Below are positions 63,523 through 64,000 of a stretch of DNA of 64,000 bases, piece after piece. The translations under genes and the position numbers were made by a program. Source of the DNA: Devosia sp. Lineage in GTDB: Bacteria; Pseudomonadota; Alphaproteobacteria; Rhizobiales; Devosiaceae. The stretch spans positions 1-64,000 of the forward strand of contig NZ_JAFKHE010000013.1 of NCBI RefSeq assembly GCF_017307495.1. The letters run 5' to 3'. The notes under the pieces are model-generated. The model was not told the DNA's origin, ran no database searches, and saw only the letters and a program-made list of their open reading frames with translations. Numbering within the stretch: the first letter of the stretch is position 1; the number at the start of each line of letters is the position of its first letter.

Positions 63523-63960
63523 TTATCGGTCTTTCACAGAAGTTGCAGTCAGGTCCCCTCGCCCCTCTGGGGAGAGGGTGGCTGGCGCGAAGCGCCAGTC
63601 GGGGGAGGGGCAGTGCCGCAAGGTCAGCAACAATGCCTGCTGCACGCCGTCGATGTTGCCCAGCACTTCATTGTTCCAGAAGCGCAGGACGGAGAAGCCC
63701 TGTTCGTTGAGATAGCGAGTCCGGCGGGCATCACTGACGGAGTCGGAATGCTGGCCGCCGTCCAACTCGACGACGAGCATTTCGTCGCGACAGACGAAGT
63801 CTGCGCAGTACGGCCCAATCGCGTACTGGCGCACGAACTTGAAGCCGTCGAGACGGCGGTCGCGCAGACGCCACCAGAGCATCTTCTCTGCGTCAGTGGC
63901 AGCTGAGCGCAACGCGCGTACGCGCTTCAGAATGCGTGGATCGCCGTGACTTCCCCTCAC
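63523..63960 (-). CDS. DUF559 endonuclease-like protein (paralogue)
   Basis: Protein of 145 residues with the same core as the gene at 61755: EKMLWWRLRDRRLDGFKFVRQ, ADFVCRDEMLVVELDGGQH, FSVLRFWNNEVLGN. The tail (PSPDWRFAPATLSPEGRG) is again translated repeat (63554-63612). The GTG at 63960 is the start used; it lies at the end of another repeat (63953-63994). More than half of the core is identical to the other copy by eye. Two bases before the amidase gene, so in the same transcription unit. Confidence 0.82.
   Translation of the reverse strand: MRGSHGDPRILKRVRALRSAATDAEKMLWWRLRDRRLDGFKFVRQYAIGPYCADFVCRDEMLVVELDGGQHSDSVSDARRTRYLNEQGFSVLRFWNNEVLGNIDGVQQALLLTLRHCPSPDWRFAPATLSPEGRGDLTATSVKDR
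63554..63612. repeat. Palindromic repeat at the 3' end of the second DUF559 gene
   Basis: CCCCTCGCCCCTCTGGGGAG, AGGGTGGCTGGCGCGAAGCG and CCAGTCGGGGGAGGGG: hairpin, second hairpin (TGGCGCG/CGCGCCA-like) and G-rich end, the same layout as 61867-61926. Encodes the C-terminus of the DUF559 protein. Confidence 0.85.
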
Positions 63961-63994
63961 CCTGACCCTCTCCCCGGAGGGGAGAGGGGACGCA
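63953..63994. repeat. Palindromic repeat at the 5' end of the second DUF559 gene
   Basis: CCCCTCACCCTGACC then CTCTCCCCGGAGGGGAGAG, then GGGACG. The GTGAGGGG on the minus strand, which supplies the DUF559 start codon, is the terminal part of this element. It is cut by nothing visible but lies six bases from the window end. Confidence 0.75.
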
Positions 63995-64000
63995 CTTTGC

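Noticed and set aside
61755..63960. Restriction-modification system from the two nuclease-like genes
   Set aside because: There is no methyltransferase or specificity gene, and the two genes are near-duplicates separated by a metabolic gene.

Overview
This window is GC-rich DNA from an alphaproteobacterium of the order Hyphomicrobiales, probably Devosia or a close relative. The evidence is the order HPr - EIIA - truncated HPr kinase - ChvG - ChvI - PckA, a CtrA-type site upstream of a cell-wall hydrolase, many ATGA/GTGA-coupled operons, and abundant short GC-rich palindromic repeats. The genus is an inference from gene order and style, not from a database search.

Layout. 1-475: a non-coding structured repeat. 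476-6075: the nitrogen-type PTS (HPr, EIIA, HprK), the acid/envelope two-component system ChvG/ChvI, and divergent pckA. 6100-10660: a secreted SleB-like hydrolase, a HAD phosphatase, a J-domain protein, a DUF1810 protein and a cupin, followed by 900 bases of repeats that include a second copy of the 1-290 element. 10661-13538: a proline-rich hypothetical and a lower-GC two-gene insert whose AlbA/Schlafen-like gene carries an in-frame TGA. 13556-22129: polA, a HicB/HicA pair, a quinone-oxidoreductase-like protein, an SH3 protein, aquaporin Z, a lipoprotein transglycosylase, a pseudouridine synthase and tRNA-Arg(CCG). 22275-27429: a CcdA/thioredoxin pair, a folE-BLUF operon, stand-alone GGDEF and EAL proteins, and a SOUL protein. 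27484-40753: a twelve-gene minus-strand operon for uptake (LIV-type ABC transporter) and catabolism of hydroxyproline isomers, with a divergent GntR regulator and a Gfo/Idh/MocA oxidoreductase. 41001-52247: a chemotaxis-type signalling cluster (HD-GYP regulator, STAS, CheY, CheA, CheW, MCP, CheW, CheR, CheB, soluble receptor-like protein). 52444-56294: a GH20 hexosaminidase and a PAS-GGDEF-EAL protein. 56471-63960: a hydantoin/dihydropyrimidine operon (ABC importer, dihydropyrimidinase, N-carbamoyl amidase) interleaved with two DUF559 endonuclease-like genes that end or begin inside palindromic repeats.

How the parts work together. The hydroxyproline island can take up substrate, epimerise trans-4-hydroxyproline, oxidise the D-form, deaminate/dehydrate the product, and handle 3-hydroxyprolines through two unrelated dehydratases and an imine reductase. 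The 56-63 kb operon imports cyclic amides and opens them in two hydrolytic steps. Four proteins that make or break c-di-GMP, plus an HD-GYP regulator, lie around a blue-light sensor and a chemosensory array.

The most unusual signals are: (i) two copies of a ~250-nt element at 1-290 and 9960-10250 that keep the same hairpins through compensatory base changes, which looks like an uncharacterised structured RNA or structured mobile DNA; (ii) DUF559 nuclease-like genes physically fused to the genome's palindromic repeats, reminiscent of gene-plus-repeat modules such as RAYT/REP; (iii) one such palindrome inserted in frame inside a chemoreceptor-like gene.
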